The notes beneath the pieces are model-generated. The model searched no databases. It saw nothing but the letters and a program-made list of their open reading frames with translations, and was not told the origin of the DNA. From assembly GCF_007558815.1 (NCBI RefSeq), contig NZ_VLTJ01000004.1, forward strand, positions 1 to 64,000: 64,000 nt of DNA, read 5' to 3'. Each line of letters starts with the position of its first letter. Position 1 is the stretch's first letter. This document shows positions 8,609-19,430 of the stretch, piece after piece. Made by a program: the position numbers and the translations under genes. The stretch is from Verticiella sediminum. Its GTDB lineage: Bacteria; Pseudomonadota; Gammaproteobacteria; Burkholderiales; Burkholderiaceae_B.

Positions 8609-10180
8609 TCAGTCGTACAGACTCGAGTGATAGGCCGCGACGTAGTCGTCGAAGTTGCCGGTCTGGGTGCGCTCCAGTTCTTCCTGCTCCTGTATCGATC
8701 GCCGGCTCTCCGCGTCGAACACCGCGCGTTCGGCGGCACCCAGGGGCTGGTTGCGAAAGGCCAGCGCGTGGCGCCGGCCCAGGTCCAGGAAATACTCGGA
8801 GAAGCTCATGCCCGTTTCGCGCAGGCCGGCCAGCACGCGCGCCGACGGCGTGCGCGCCGGGTCGTCGATCTTCTGGCGCTGCAGTTCCAGCGCGGCCGCG
8901 TGGGCGTTGCCGCCATCATGGGCGGCATCGAGCGCCTGGGCGCACAGGGCGATCCTGTCGAGCAGGGCGTGCGCCCAATCCGCCAGCGGAACCTGCGCGC
9001 CGCCCTTGCCCAGCAGCAGGCCGGGCCGGCGGCCTTCCTTGACCACCAGGGCGAAGTTGTCCCCGCTTTCCTGGCACCAGCCGCGCTGCGGCAGCAGCGG
9101 GCTGTCGTCCAACGCGCACATGAGCAGGAAGGCGCTGAGAAAACGCGCCGCGGGCAGCTCGAAGCCGACGGGGCTGAACGGATCGATGTCCATGCAGCGC
9201 ACTTCGACGTATTGCACGCCCCGTTCGTGCAGCGCGCGCAGCGGACGTTCGCCGCGCCGCGCCACCCGCTTGGGCCGGATGCTCGAGTAGTACTCGTTCT
9301 CGATCTGCAGGATGTGGGTGCTCAACTGCACCCATTCGCCGTTCTGCCGCGTGCCGATCGCCTCATAGGGCGGCCAGGGCTGGTTGACCGCGTGATAGAG
9401 ATTGTCCAGGTAGGACTTCAGATCCGTATAACAGGGCTTGAGGCCCGACTGCGCCCGGTTCTGGTAGCCGAGGTCGCTCATGCGCAGGCTGGTGGCCCAG
9501 GGCAGGTACAGGGTGTTCTCGTCCAGCGCCTGCAGCTCGTGCTCGCGCCCGCGCATGAAGCCGGCGTCCAGCGCGGGCGAGGCGCCAAAGAGGTACATCA
9601 GCAGCCAACTGTAGCGGCTGAAGTTGCGGATCAGGGCGAGATAGCCCTCGGACTGCTGCGCCTGGGCGCCGCCCGCGAGCTCGGAAATCAGCGGCCAGGC
9701 CTGCGGCGCGAGCGAGTAGTTGAAGTGGATGCCCGCGATGCACTGCATGCTCTTGCCATAGCGCACGGCCAGGCCGCGCCGGTAGACGTGCTTGAGCATG
9801 CCGCTGTTGGAGGTGCCGTACCAGGCGATCGGGATATCGGCCTCGCCGGGCAGCCGGCAGGGCATCGACTGGTTCCAGAGCATCTCGTCGCCCATTTCCG
9901 CATACACGTAGCGGTGGATGTCGGCGAGTTCCTGGACCAGGTCCTCGGCGCGCGAGTGCGTACCGGTCACGAACTCCATCAGCGCTTCGGAATAGTCGGT
10001 CGTGATGTGCGGATGGGTAAGCGCCGAACCCAGCGCGGCCGGATGCCGGGCGAGCGAGAGTTCGCCGTCCGGGCGCACGCGCAGACTCTCCTTTTCTACG
10101 CCCTGGGCGCCGCCCGCCAGCAGGGTGCCGCCCTCGGCACGATTGAGAATGTCCAGGCGACGGGTGAGCAGGTCGGTCAA
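8609..10180 (-). CDS. gshA: Glutamate-cysteine ligase (gamma-glutamylcysteine synthetase)
   Basis: This cytoplasmic enzyme joins glutamate and cysteine with ATP, the first step of glutathione synthesis; gshB for the second step is 2 kb away. The 523-residue length fits the gammaproteobacterial-type GshA. Conserved blocks are GVEKESLRV (27-35), TTDYSEALMEFVTG, LWNQSMPCRLP, and the FNYSLAP region; RCMDIDPF is near the middle. The start is TTG at 10180, supported by AAGGA at the correct spacing; no ATG lies before the first conserved block. It is monocistronic and faces the tRNA. Confidence 0.95.
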   Translation of the reverse strand: MTDLLTRRLDILNRAEGGTLLAGGAQGVEKESLRVRPDGELSLARHPAALGSALTHPHITTDYSEALMEFVTGTHSRAEDLVQELADIHRYVYAEMGDEMLWNQSMPCRLPGEADIPIAWYGTSNSGMLKHVYRRGLAVRYGKSMQCIAGIHFNYSLAPQAWPLISELAGGAQAQQSEGYLALIRNFSRYSWLLMYLFGASPALDAGFMRGREHELQALDENTLYLPWATSLRMSDLGYQNRAQSGLKPCYTDLKSYLDNLYHAVNQPWPPYEAIGTRQNGEWVQLSTHILQIENEYYSSIRPKRVARRGERPLRALHERGVQYVEVRCMDIDPFSPVGFELPAARFLSAFLLMCALDDSPLLPQRGWCQESGDNFALVVKEGRRPGLLLGKGGAQVPLADWAHALLDRIALCAQALDAAHDGGNAHAAALELQRQKIDDPARTPSARVLAGLRETGMSFSEYFLDLGRRHALAFRNQPLGAAERAVFDAESRRSIQEQEELERTQTGNFDDYVAAYHSSLYD

Positions 10181-10272
10181 GCGTGTTCCTTGGCGTAAAA
10201 GCGCAGATGCCCGCTTTTATAGCGCATCCGGCTGGCGTTTGCTGGCGCCCGCACCCGGGCTGTCGACGGGCC

Positions 10273-11100
10273 CTATTCCTTATGCGGCGTGCTCGCCAGC
10301 CAGGCCTCCAGGTCGGCATAGACGGGCGCGGCCAGCTCCTGGGTTTCGTTCAGGATTTCGTGCCAGGCCTGATCGTACCAACGCAGCGCCAGCCGCCCGG
10401 GCGCGGCTGCGTCCGCGAATGCACGGCTGCCGGTCGGGTCGACGATCTGGTCGGCGCCGGAAACCAGCAGCAGCGTGCGCCAGCGCAACTGGCCCGCCTG
10501 GGCGATCGCCTTCTCGCCCTGGTCCGCCAGGAACCCCGCCAGGCGCGCGGTGATGACGCGGTTCGTGAGCGGGTCCGCCAGGTAGGCGTCGATCACCGCC
10601 TGGTCGTGCGTCAGCGCCGAACGGCGGCGTCCGTGCGGCAGATGAAGCGAGGGCGCCAGCGCGCGCATGATCCGCAGCATGGCGCGCTGGGCCTTGGTCA
10701 GGCGCAGGCGAAAGGCCGGGCTGGAGAGCACCAGGCCGGCAAGTTCCGTGTTGCCGCGCAAGGCGACGTGCGTGGCCACCAATCCGCCCATGCTGTGGCC
10801 CAGCAGGACGGGCGGCTCGCCGGTTTCGGCTGTGTACGCCGTTACTTGCCGCTCGGCATCGAGGATGAGGTCGTCGGCGGTGCGCAGGCTCGCACGCTTG
10901 CCCCCGGAGCGACCGTGGCCGCGATGGTCGTGGGCCGCGACGCGCCAGCCACGCGCGTTGAGCCACGCGGCCACATGCTCGTAGCGCCCGGCATATTCGC
11001 TCAGGCCGTGCAGCAGATAGACCGAACCCCGCGCCTGCACACCCGGCGGCGTGGGCCAGCGATAGTTGGCAAGGGGGGTCCCGTCGAGGGCGTCGGTCAT
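10273..11100 (-). CDS. Alpha/beta hydrolase, monoacylglycerol-lipase/lysophospholipase type
   Basis: The 275-residue serine hydrolase has an LLHGLSEYAGRY oxyanion block near residue 30, the family's HDHRGHGRSGG near 57-67, and the nucleophile elbow GHSMGG with Ser near residue 103. The acid is probably Asp in LLLVSGADQIVDP, and the His is in WHEILNE near the C-terminus, completing the triad. There is no signal peptide. Relatives cleave monoacylglycerols or lysophospholipids in lipid turnover; the substrate here is open. I chose ATG 11100 rather than the TTG at 11115. It is divergent from the lipoprotein gene. Confidence 0.88.
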   Translation of the reverse strand: MTDALDGTPLANYRWPTPPGVQARGSVYLLHGLSEYAGRYEHVAAWLNARGWRVAAHDHRGHGRSGGKRASLRTADDLILDAERQVTAYTAETGEPPVLLGHSMGGLVATHVALRGNTELAGLVLSSPAFRLRLTKAQRAMLRIMRALAPSLHLPHGRRRSALTHDQAVIDAYLADPLTNRVITARLAGFLADQGEKAIAQAGQLRWRTLLLVSGADQIVDPTGSRAFADAAAPGRLALRWYDQAWHEILNETQELAAPVYADLEAWLASTPHKE

Positions 11101-11236
11101 GGAAATCGGCGACAATTCAGGTACTCCGAGACAGCGAAAATACGGGCTTCAGGCCCGAGCGGGCGGGCGACGGGAGCCGATTGTCCCCTAGCGCCGGCCA
11201 CATGCAACGCCCATGAACGAAAGAAAATGTAACTTC

Positions 11237-11776
11237 ATGTGCAGGCTGGCCTGGTTGGCCCTTGCCGCCCTTGCGCTGGCGGCCTGCACCCCCACCTACA
11301 ACTGGCGTGAGATGCCGGTCGCCGACGGCGCCCTGCGGGTGGCCTTTCCGGGCAAGCCCGACACCCAGACCCGCGAGCTGCCGCTGGGCGAGCACCCGAT
11401 GACGTTCCAGTTGACCGCCGCCGAAGCCGGTGGCGCAGTCTATGCCGTGGGGCATGGCCGGATGCCGGCGGGCATGGCGCCGGACCAGCGCGCGGCGCTG
11501 CGCGAGGCACTGGAGCAAAGCCTGTCGGCCAATCTGCAGGCCGCCCGCACGGAACGCCGCACGGCCGTCGTGCGGCACGCCGCGGGCGCGGCGCGCCCCG
11601 GCCTGACCGTGGACGAAATCGAGATACAGGGCGAGGCCGGCGAACAGGCGGTCTGGCTGCTGGCCCAGGTGTTCGTGCTGGGCGACCGGCTGGTGGAGGT
11701 GGCCGCTATCGGGCCGCAGGCGAAGCTGTCCCGGGAAACGGCACGCACCTTCCTGGATTCGCTGCGGCTACAGTAG
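11237..11776 (+). CDS. Small putative lipoprotein of unknown function
   Basis: The 179-residue product starts with a short lipoprotein signal (MCRLAWLALAALALAAC), the lipobox LAAC placing the lipidated Cys near residue 17. The rest is a single globular domain of about 160 residues with no recognised motif. An ATG at 11213 would add eight residues; I prefer 11237 because the charged-then-hydrophobic pattern is then normal. Its 3' end overlaps the convergent LuxR-type gene by 9 bp. Confidence 0.75.
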   Translation: MCRLAWLALAALALAACTPTYNWREMPVADGALRVAFPGKPDTQTRELPLGEHPMTFQLTAAEAGGAVYAVGHGRMPAGMAPDQRAALREALEQSLSANLQAARTERRTAVVRHAAGAARPGLTVDEIEIQGEAGEQAVWLLAQVFVLGDRLVEVAAIGPQAKLSRETARTFLDSLRLQ

Positions 11777-12031
11777 CGCGGTGGGGTCGGATTCTTCGGG
11801 CCCGCCGGGTTCGGTGGGCGTGGCGCCAAAGACACCGCGCAGCATGGCCTGCGCCACCGCGGCATGCTTGGTATGCACGTCGAGCTTCTCGAAGGCCTTA
11901 TAGAGGTGAAAGTTGACAGTGCGTTCCGCGACTCCGAGAATGAGGGCTGTCTCCTTGCTGGTTTTCCCGAGAGATGCCCACCAAAGGCATTGTTTCTGGC
12001 GGGCTGAAAGCGCTACGTTGCCGATCGTCAT
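11768..12031 (-). CDS. LuxR-type HTH-only regulator
   Basis: The 87-residue protein is almost only a LuxR/GerE helix-turn-helix: LSARQKQCLWWASLGKTSKE then ETALILGVAERTVNFHL and KAFEKLDV. There is no receiver or autoinducer domain, so it is either a minimal DNA-binding protein, as in GerE-like regulators, or the C-terminal half of a lost longer gene. ATG 12031 is supported by AAGGAGG seven bases upstream; the longer frame to 12097 lacks that support. It is divergent from gshB across about 117 bp and might act there. Confidence 0.75.
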   Translation of the reverse strand: MTIGNVALSARQKQCLWWASLGKTSKETALILGVAERTVNFHLYKAFEKLDVHTKHAAVAQAMLRGVFGATPTEPGGPEESDPTALL

Positions 12032-12148
12032 CTTCCCTCCTTGTTCTCTGGGCCGGAAGTCGTCGCGGCCAGCCAGGCCCAACGAATGTAACAACATGGT
12101 AACGAAAAACGACGGCCGCGCTCGCGGCGTTGTTGCGCGAAACGCATC

Positions 12149-13114
12149 ATGAATGTCCTCTTCATCGTCGATCCCCTACCTACCCTGAAGGCCTACAAGG
12201 ATTCGTCCGTCGCCATGATGCGCGCCCTGGCCGCGCGCGGACACGGCCTGCACGTGGTCCTGCAATCGGGCCTGCACCTGGCCGATGGCCGCGTCGTCGC
12301 CGACACCACGCCGATCCACATCGAGCCCGGCGCCGACCTGCACGCACAGCGCTGGTGGAGCCAGGAAGCGCCCGAGGTGCGCGCGCTGGCCGAGTTCGAC
12401 GCGGTCATCATGCGCAAGGATCCGCCCTTCGACATGGAGTACGTCTACAGCACCCACTTGCTGGACCGTGCCCAGGCCGAGGGCGCGCGGGTCTTCAACA
12501 CCGGGGCGGCCATCCGCAACCATCCGGAGAAGCTCGCCATCGCCGAGTTTCCCGAATACACGACGCCCACCCTGGTCACCCGCTCCAAGGCCAGGCTGCG
12601 CGAGTTCTACGAAGTCCACCGCGACGTCATCTTCAAGCCGCTGGACGGCATGGGCGGTACGGGCATCTTTCGCGTGCGCGAAGGCGACCCCAATCTCAAC
12701 GTGATCCTCGAAGTCCTCACGCTGGACGGGGCGAGCACGATCATGGCGCAGCGCTACATCCCGGCCATCACCGCCGGCGACAAGCGCGTGCTCATCATCG
12801 GCGGCGAGCCGGTGCCCTATGTGCTGGCGCGCATTCCGCAGGCGGGCGAGACCCGTGGCAACCTCGCCGCCGGCGGGCGCGGCGTGGCGCAGCCGCTGAA
12901 CGAGCACGACCGCCAGGTCGCCAGCGCGATCGGCGCGCGCCTGGCCGGACGCGGGCTGCTGCTCATCGGACTGGACATGATCGGCGACTACATCACCGAG
13001 ATCAACGTCACCAGCCCCACCTGTTTCGTCGAGATCTCCGAGCAGACCGGCTACAGCGTGGCCGACCGTTACGTCGACGCCCTCGAGGCGGCGCTGCAAG
13101 CCGCGGCATCATGA
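12149..13114 (+). CDS. gshB: Glutathione synthetase
   Basis: This cytoplasmic ATP-grasp ligase adds glycine to gamma-glutamylcysteine, completing glutathione. The 321-residue length and order are typical: N-terminal MNVLFIVDPLPTLKAYKDSS, RKDPPFDMEY near 90, then the ATP-grasp core FKPLDGMGGTGIFR near 171, and the metal/glycine region ITEINVTSPTC near 286. Its TGA overlaps the ATG of the PTS EIIA gene (ATGA), so the two are translationally coupled. Linking glutathione synthesis with a PTS is common in betaproteobacteria, and the reason is unclear. Confidence 0.96.
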   Translation: MNVLFIVDPLPTLKAYKDSSVAMMRALAARGHGLHVVLQSGLHLADGRVVADTTPIHIEPGADLHAQRWWSQEAPEVRALAEFDAVIMRKDPPFDMEYVYSTHLLDRAQAEGARVFNTGAAIRNHPEKLAIAEFPEYTTPTLVTRSKARLREFYEVHRDVIFKPLDGMGGTGIFRVREGDPNLNVILEVLTLDGASTIMAQRYIPAITAGDKRVLIIGGEPVPYVLARIPQAGETRGNLAAGGRGVAQPLNEHDRQVASAIGARLAGRGLLLIGLDMIGDYITEINVTSPTCFVEISEQTGYSVADRYVDALEAALQAAAS

Positions 13115-13575
13115 GCCCACCGCGCAGTCACCCGAAAGGGCCGCTGGCCCCGGACGGCGAGCAGGCCGCCGTCGGTATCGTGATCGTCGCTCACGAACCC
13201 ATGGCCAGCGCGCTGTACGCCTGTGGCTGCCATGTGTTCCAGGGCCAGGACGGCGTGCTGATCCACGACGTGGGTTCCAACGAGCAGCCCGAGGCATCCG
13301 AGGCTGCCGTGCGCGAATTGATCGACGATGCGGACACCGGCCGCGGCGTCCTGGTGCTGACCGACGTCCTGGGCGCGACCCCGTCCAACGTCGCGGCCCG
13401 TGCAGCGGCGGCGGCACGCGGCGGCGGTCACTCGGTCAATCTGCTGGCCGGCGCCAACATGGCCATGCTGTTGCGCGCCATCTCCTATCGCCAGACCACG
13501 CTGGACGAAGTCACGCGCCAGGCCATGGCCGGAGCCAAGCAGGCCGTGCTGCGCGTAGACGACGACGTTGTTTGA
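13111..13575 (+). CDS. PTS EIIA component, mannose family
   Basis: The 154-residue cytoplasmic phosphocarrier has the ManX-type fold. The phospho-accepting His is in IVIVAHEPMA (His28), followed by VLVLTDVLGATPSNVA and NLLAGANMAMLLRA, as in EIIA-Man domains. The N-terminus carries about 20 extra residues before the fold. No EIIB, EIIC or EIID gene follows, so it probably serves regulation (for example of HPr kinase or carbon/nitrogen signals) rather than sugar uptake. It overlaps gshB by 4 nt and precedes ptsH by 47 bp. Confidence 0.9.
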   Translation: MSPPRSHPKGPLAPDGEQAAVGIVIVAHEPMASALYACGCHVFQGQDGVLIHDVGSNEQPEASEAAVRELIDDADTGRGVLVLTDVLGATPSNVAARAAAAARGGGHSVNLLAGANMAMLLRAISYRQTTLDEVTRQAMAGAKQAVLRVDDDVV

Positions 13576-13622
13576 CGCAGGCATTTGGGCAATACTGGGT
13601 CGAGAGCGAGACATAATTCTTC

Positions 13623-13934
13623 ATGAACATGGTGCCATCCACCGAACCCTCCACCGAGGGGGCTTCCCATACGCTGGACATCGTCGTCAGCAACAAGCTC
13701 GGCCTGCACGCACGCGCCTCCGCCAAGCTCACCCAGCTCGCCAGCCGTTTCGACAGCGAGATCTTCATTTCGCGCAACAACAAGCGGGTCAACGCCAAGA
13801 GCATCATGGGCGTCATGATGCTGGCCGCCGGCAAAGGCACCACCGTCACCGTCGATGCCGTCGGGCCGGACGCTGAACAAGCCCTGGCCCAGATCAAGAC
13901 CCTGTTCAACGAACGCTTCGGCGAAGCGGAGTAG
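13623..13934 (+). CDS. ptsH: HPr phosphocarrier protein
   Basis: HPr passes phosphate from Enzyme I to EIIA. The 103 residues include an N-terminal extension of about 15 residues, then the HPr fold with NKLGLHARASAKL (active His29) and NAKSIMGVMMLAAGKGT (Ser60, the site HPr kinase/phosphatase modifies in organisms that have it). A Met two codons later (13629) is an alternative start. ptsI begins two bases after the stop, so the two are co-translated. Confidence 0.95.
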   Translation: MNMVPSTEPSTEGASHTLDIVVSNKLGLHARASAKLTQLASRFDSEIFISRNNKRVNAKSIMGVMMLAAGKGTTVTVDAVGPDAEQALAQIKTLFNERFGEAE

Positions 13935-13936
13935 CG

Positions 13937-15658
13937 ATGGCCGATGCGATGCTCGCCCTCTACGGCCTGGCCGCTTCGCGCGGCTATGCGATCGGCCGGG
14001 CCGTCGTGCTGGGCGCCGCAGCGCTCGAAGTCTCGCACTACCGCATCGCGCCGGAAGACACCGACGCCGAGTGCGAACGGCTGGCCGAAGCCGTCAGCGT
14101 GGCGCGCGACGACTTCCTGCGGCTGGCCGACAATCTACCGCCCGACTCGCCCCGGGAGATCAGCGCACTGCTGCACGTGCATGCGATGCTGCTGGCCGAC
14201 CCCATGCTCGCGCAGGAGCCGCTCAACCTGATCCGCGAGCGGCACTACAACGCCGAGTGGGCGCTGACGGCACAGGGCCAGCAGTTGGGCGAGCAGTTCG
14301 CGGCGATGAGCGACGAGTACTTCCGCGAGCGCTCGAGCGACGTGCGCCACGTGATCGAGCGCGTGCTGCAGGTGTTGGCCGGCGCGCCGGAGATCGCCCC
14401 TGCCGACCAAGCGCACGGCACCGGCGAATCGCTGATCGTCGTCGCGCACGACATCTCGCCGGCCGACATGGTCAAGCTGCGCGGCGCGAAGTTCGCCGCG
14501 TTCGCCACCGACCTGGGCGGCGCGACTTCGCATACTGCCATCGTCGCCCGCAGCATGGGCGTGGCCGCAGTGGTTGGCCTGACCAACGTGTGCACGCTCG
14601 CGCGCGACGGCGACACCCTGGTGGTCGACGGCGAAACAGGCACGGTGCTCATCAATCCGTCGCAGGGCATTCTCGCCGAATACCTGGAGCGCCAGGCCTG
14701 GTTCGCTGCCGAACGCGCCTCGCTGGCCCTCATCAAGGACACCCCCTCGGTCACCCTGGACGGCATCAAGATCACCCTGCAGGCCAATATCGAATGGCCC
14801 GAGGAAGCCGCCTCGGCGCTTGCCGCGGGCGCCGAAGGCATCGGTCTCTTTCGCAGCGAGTTCCTGTTCATGAACCGCCACGGGCTGCCCGACGAAGAGG
14901 AGCAGTACCAGGCCTATGCGTCCGTGGTTCGCGCGATGGAGGGCCGCCCCGTCACCATCCGCACCCTGGACATCGGCGCGGACAAGACGCTGGACGACGA
15001 AGCCACGGTGGCCACCAACCCCGCGCTGGGCGAGCGCGCGGTGCGCTACTGCCTGGCGCGTCCGGACATGTTCGCCACCCAGTTGCGTGCCATTCTGCGC
15101 GCCTCCGCGCACGGGACGGTGCGCATTCTGCTGCCCATGATCGCGCACATGCACGAAGTGCGCGCCTGCCTGGCCGCGATCGACAGCGCCCGTGCCGAGC
15201 TCGACACCCGCGGCCAGTCTTACGCCGAGCACATCGAGATCGGTGCGATGGTCGAGATCCCGGCCATCGCGATCGCCATCGAGCCGTTTGCCGAGGCGCT
15301 CGATTTCCTCTCCATCGGCACCAACGACCTGATCCAGTACACGCTGGCCATCGACCGTGCCGATCCCGGCGTGGCCCGCCTGTACGACCCCTTGCATCCG
15401 GCGGTGCTGCGCCTGATCGCCAATACCATCAACGCCGGCACCCGCACCGGCAAGCCGGTATCGGTGTGCGGCGAGATGGCCGGCGAAGTCAGTCTCACCC
15501 GGCTGCTGCTGGGCCTGGGCCTGACCAGCTTCTCCATGCATCCGCAGCAACTGCTGGACGTCAAGCGCGAAATCCTGCGCGCGCACACCAACGCCCTGCG
15601 CACCAAGGTCGCCGCCGTCCTGAACCGCGCCGAACCCATCGATCCCAAGACACTGTAG
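13937..15658 (+). CDS. ptsI: PTS Enzyme I (phosphoenolpyruvate-protein phosphotransferase)
   Basis: The 573-residue enzyme takes phosphate from phosphoenolpyruvate and passes it to HPr. The active His199 lies in GGATSHTAIVARSMG. The C-terminal PEP-binding barrel has GIGLFRSEFLFMNR, GNRPVTIR-like RPVTIRTLDIGADK, GAMVEIPA, SIGTNDLIQYTLAIDR and a conserved Cys in SVCGEMAGE. Length fits the family. Last of the EIIA-HPr-EI set; no sugar-specific permease is present in the window. Confidence 0.96.
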   Translation: MADAMLALYGLAASRGYAIGRAVVLGAAALEVSHYRIAPEDTDAECERLAEAVSVARDDFLRLADNLPPDSPREISALLHVHAMLLADPMLAQEPLNLIRERHYNAEWALTAQGQQLGEQFAAMSDEYFRERSSDVRHVIERVLQVLAGAPEIAPADQAHGTGESLIVVAHDISPADMVKLRGAKFAAFATDLGGATSHTAIVARSMGVAAVVGLTNVCTLARDGDTLVVDGETGTVLINPSQGILAEYLERQAWFAAERASLALIKDTPSVTLDGIKITLQANIEWPEEAASALAAGAEGIGLFRSEFLFMNRHGLPDEEEQYQAYASVVRAMEGRPVTIRTLDIGADKTLDDEATVATNPALGERAVRYCLARPDMFATQLRAILRASAHGTVRILLPMIAHMHEVRACLAAIDSARAELDTRGQSYAEHIEIGAMVEIPAIAIAIEPFAEALDFLSIGTNDLIQYTLAIDRADPGVARLYDPLHPAVLRLIANTINAGTRTGKPVSVCGEMAGEVSLTRLLLGLGLTSFSMHPQQLLDVKREILRAHTNALRTKVAAVLNRAEPIDPKTL

Positions 15659-15818
15659 GGGGCGGCAGCCCCGCCCGGCTCGGCCCCTGCCCTTGTTCAC
15701 GCAGCGGGTGCTTGGTGGCGCGGCGGGCAGCACCGGTTTGGATCGACGGCGCCTGCCGGGCATGCCCTTTGCAGCCGACGCTTGGTCTAGACTACGCATT
15801 TTCCGCAAGAGGTCGACC

Positions 15819-16094
15819 ATGAACCGCAATTCCTGGATGGATGAACTCCAGAAGAACCTGTCCGATCTCATCGCTCGCAGCCCCGCGGCCGACGTTCAGC
15901 GCAACGTCAAGGCGATGATGACCGACGCCTTCGGCCGGCTCGACCTCGTCACCCGCGAAGAATTCGATGTGCAGGCCGAGCTGCTCGCCCGCACCCGCGC
16001 CCGCGTCGAAGCCCTCGAAACACGGCTGCAGCGCCTGGAAGCCGGCGAGAGAGCCACGCCGCCCGCGCCGCCGGAAGGCGACATGGCCCTTTGA
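15819..16094 (+). CDS. ubiK: Ubiquinone biosynthesis accessory factor UbiK (BMFP family)
   Basis: The 91-residue protein is a small helix plus coiled coil. MNRNSWMDELQKNLSDLIARSP, then REEFDVQAELLARTRARVEALETRL, is the BMFP signature of UbiK/YqiC, which associates with the UbiJ lipid-binding protein during ubiquinone synthesis and can bind membranes. The tail is Pro/Ala-rich. The start at 15819 is chosen because homology starts there; an upstream frame extends but is not supported. Confidence 0.88.
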   Translation: MNRNSWMDELQKNLSDLIARSPAADVQRNVKAMMTDAFGRLDLVTREEFDVQAELLARTRARVEALETRLQRLEAGERATPPAPPEGDMAL

Positions 16095-16356
16095 GGCGTT
16101 CGCGCCCGCGTCAGCGTCCGTCCATGCCGGGTTGTTCCGGTGCGCAGCCCTGGCACCTCCCTGTCTGGCAAAGCGTGCCGTGCGCCGCGTGGTGATCCAC
16201 ACGCGCACGGCGCAACGCAGCAGGCGTAGCGCCAGAACCGGACGCACGCGGGAACATGGCGCTGACGAACCCTAGACCAGCACCGTTCCAGTCCCCCCAC
16301 CCCGCCCCCGCCGCCGGCCCGTCTCGCGCCGAGCGGCCTTTCTTCCCGACCTCCCC

Positions 16357-17508
<1,152 letters not shown>

Positions 17509-17553
17509 AGCGCCCGCGCGGACCTGCCTGCCCATCCCGGGAGAGCGGGACGT

Positions 17554-17585
17554 AAAAACGCCGCGACCCCCGAAAGAGTCGCGGC
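17554..17585 (-). terminator. Intrinsic terminator of the torF-glnK-amtB operon
   Basis: On the minus strand an 8-bp perfect stem, GCCGCGAC with GTCGCGGC (plus-strand 17560-17567 and 17578-17585), is followed by a T-run read from AAAAA at 17554-17558. It lies about 50 bp after the amtB stop. Confidence 0.85.
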
Positions 17586-17635
17586 GCTTCGTGCATGGTG
17601 CCTGGCGGGCCGGCTTGCGCCGCCCGCCAGCCGGT

Positions 17636-18985
17636 TCAAGACGAGTAGGCCGATTCGCCGTGGGACGAAATGTCCAGACCTTGGCGCTCTTCCTCTTCCG
17701 TGACGCGCAGGCCCAGCACGATGTCGGCGATCTTGAAGCCGATGTAGGCCACCACCGCGGACCACACCACCGTCAGCAGGATGCCTTCGATCTGGATCCA
17801 CACCTGCATCAGCATGGAAGCTTCGCCGTCGCCCGTGCCGCCCAGGCTGGTCGCGGTGAACACGCCCGTGAGCACCGCACCGACGATGCCGCCGACCGCG
17901 TGCACGCCGAACACATCCAGCGAATCATCGGCGCCCAGCATGCGCTTCAGACCGTTCACGCCCCACACGCAGATGACGCCGGCGGCGATGCCGATGACCA
18001 GCGCACCGACCGGGCCGACGAAACCGGCAGCCGGCGTGATGCCGACCAGGCCGGCGACCATGCCCGAGGCAGCACCCAGCATCGAGGGCTTGCCCTTGAC
18101 CGCCCACTCGGTGAAGATCCACGCGACGACCGCACCGGCGGTAGCGACCAGGGTGTTGATGAAGGCCAGCGCGGCGATGCCGTCGGCGGCCAGCGCCGAA
18201 CCGGCGTTGAAGCCGAACCAGCCCACCCACAGCAGCGAGGCGCCGATCATCGTCATCGGCAGGTTGTGCGGCTTGAGCGCTTCGCGGCCATAGCCCAGGC
18301 GCTTGCCGATCACGTAGGCGCCGACCAGGCCGGCCACACCCGCGTTGATGTGGACCACGGTGCCGCCGGCGAAGTCGAGCGCACCCCAGCCACCGACCAG
18401 ACCGCCCTCACCCCAGACCATGTGCGCTGCGGGAACGTAGGCGAAAGTCATCCAGATGGCGGTGAACAACAGCACCGCGGAGAAGCGCGCACGCTCGGCG
18501 AAGCCGCCCACGATCAGGGCGCAGGTGATGCCCGCGAAGGTGGCCTGGAAGGCCGCGAAGGCGATCTCGGGCACCGTGTCGGACATCGCGAACACGCCCG
18601 TGGCGGCGTCGAAGGTGCCGGACAGGAACAGCCGGTCGAATCCGCCGAACACCGAATTGCCTTCGGAGAAGGCGAGCGAGTAACCGTAGATGAACCACAG
18701 CACCACGGCCAGGCAGAACACGCTGGTGACCTGCATCAGCGTGGACAGCATGTTCTTGCTGCGGACCATGCCGCCATAGAACAGCGCCAGCCCGGGTACG
18801 GCCATCATGAGCACCAGCAGCGTGGAAGTCGCGAGCCACGCAAGGTCCGCGCCGACCAGGCCGGGCGTGGCCTCGACCACGACTTCGGCCGCTGCCGTGG
18901 CCGTGTCCTGGGCATGCGCCAGCGTGGACAGCAGGGAGCTCCCCATGGCGGCTGCCACGGCGGGAAGGGCCATCTTCTTGTTCAT
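17636..18985 (-). CDS. amtB: Ammonium transporter AmtB
   Basis: The 449-residue protein is an inner-membrane channel for ammonium. It begins with a cleaved signal-like segment (to about residue 23, LAHAQ), as in many AmtB proteins, then eleven hydrophobic helices with GLALFYGGMVRSKN, the twin-His pore region, DFAGGTVVHINAG, and HAVGGIVG near the C-terminus. The cytoplasmic tail ends in a charged EEEERQGLDISSHGE segment. Start 18985 has AAGGAAG upstream. It follows glnK by 13 bp, whose product blocks AmtB when nitrogen is ample. Confidence 0.96.
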   Translation of the reverse strand: MNKKMALPAVAAAMGSSLLSTLAHAQDTATAAAEVVVEATPGLVGADLAWLATSTLLVLMMAVPGLALFYGGMVRSKNMLSTLMQVTSVFCLAVVLWFIYGYSLAFSEGNSVFGGFDRLFLSGTFDAATGVFAMSDTVPEIAFAAFQATFAGITCALIVGGFAERARFSAVLLFTAIWMTFAYVPAAHMVWGEGGLVGGWGALDFAGGTVVHINAGVAGLVGAYVIGKRLGYGREALKPHNLPMTMIGASLLWVGWFGFNAGSALAADGIAALAFINTLVATAGAVVAWIFTEWAVKGKPSMLGAASGMVAGLVGITPAAGFVGPVGALVIGIAAGVICVWGVNGLKRMLGADDSLDVFGVHAVGGIVGAVLTGVFTATSLGGTGDGEASMLMQVWIQIEGILLTVVWSAVVAYIGFKIADIVLGLRVTEEEERQGLDISSHGESAYSS

Positions 18986-18998
18986 GTTCGATTCTTCC

Positions 18999-19391
<393 letters not shown>

Positions 19392-19430
19392 TTACGCGCG
19401 AACCTCCCGCCCCTGCGGGCCCAGGTTGGT

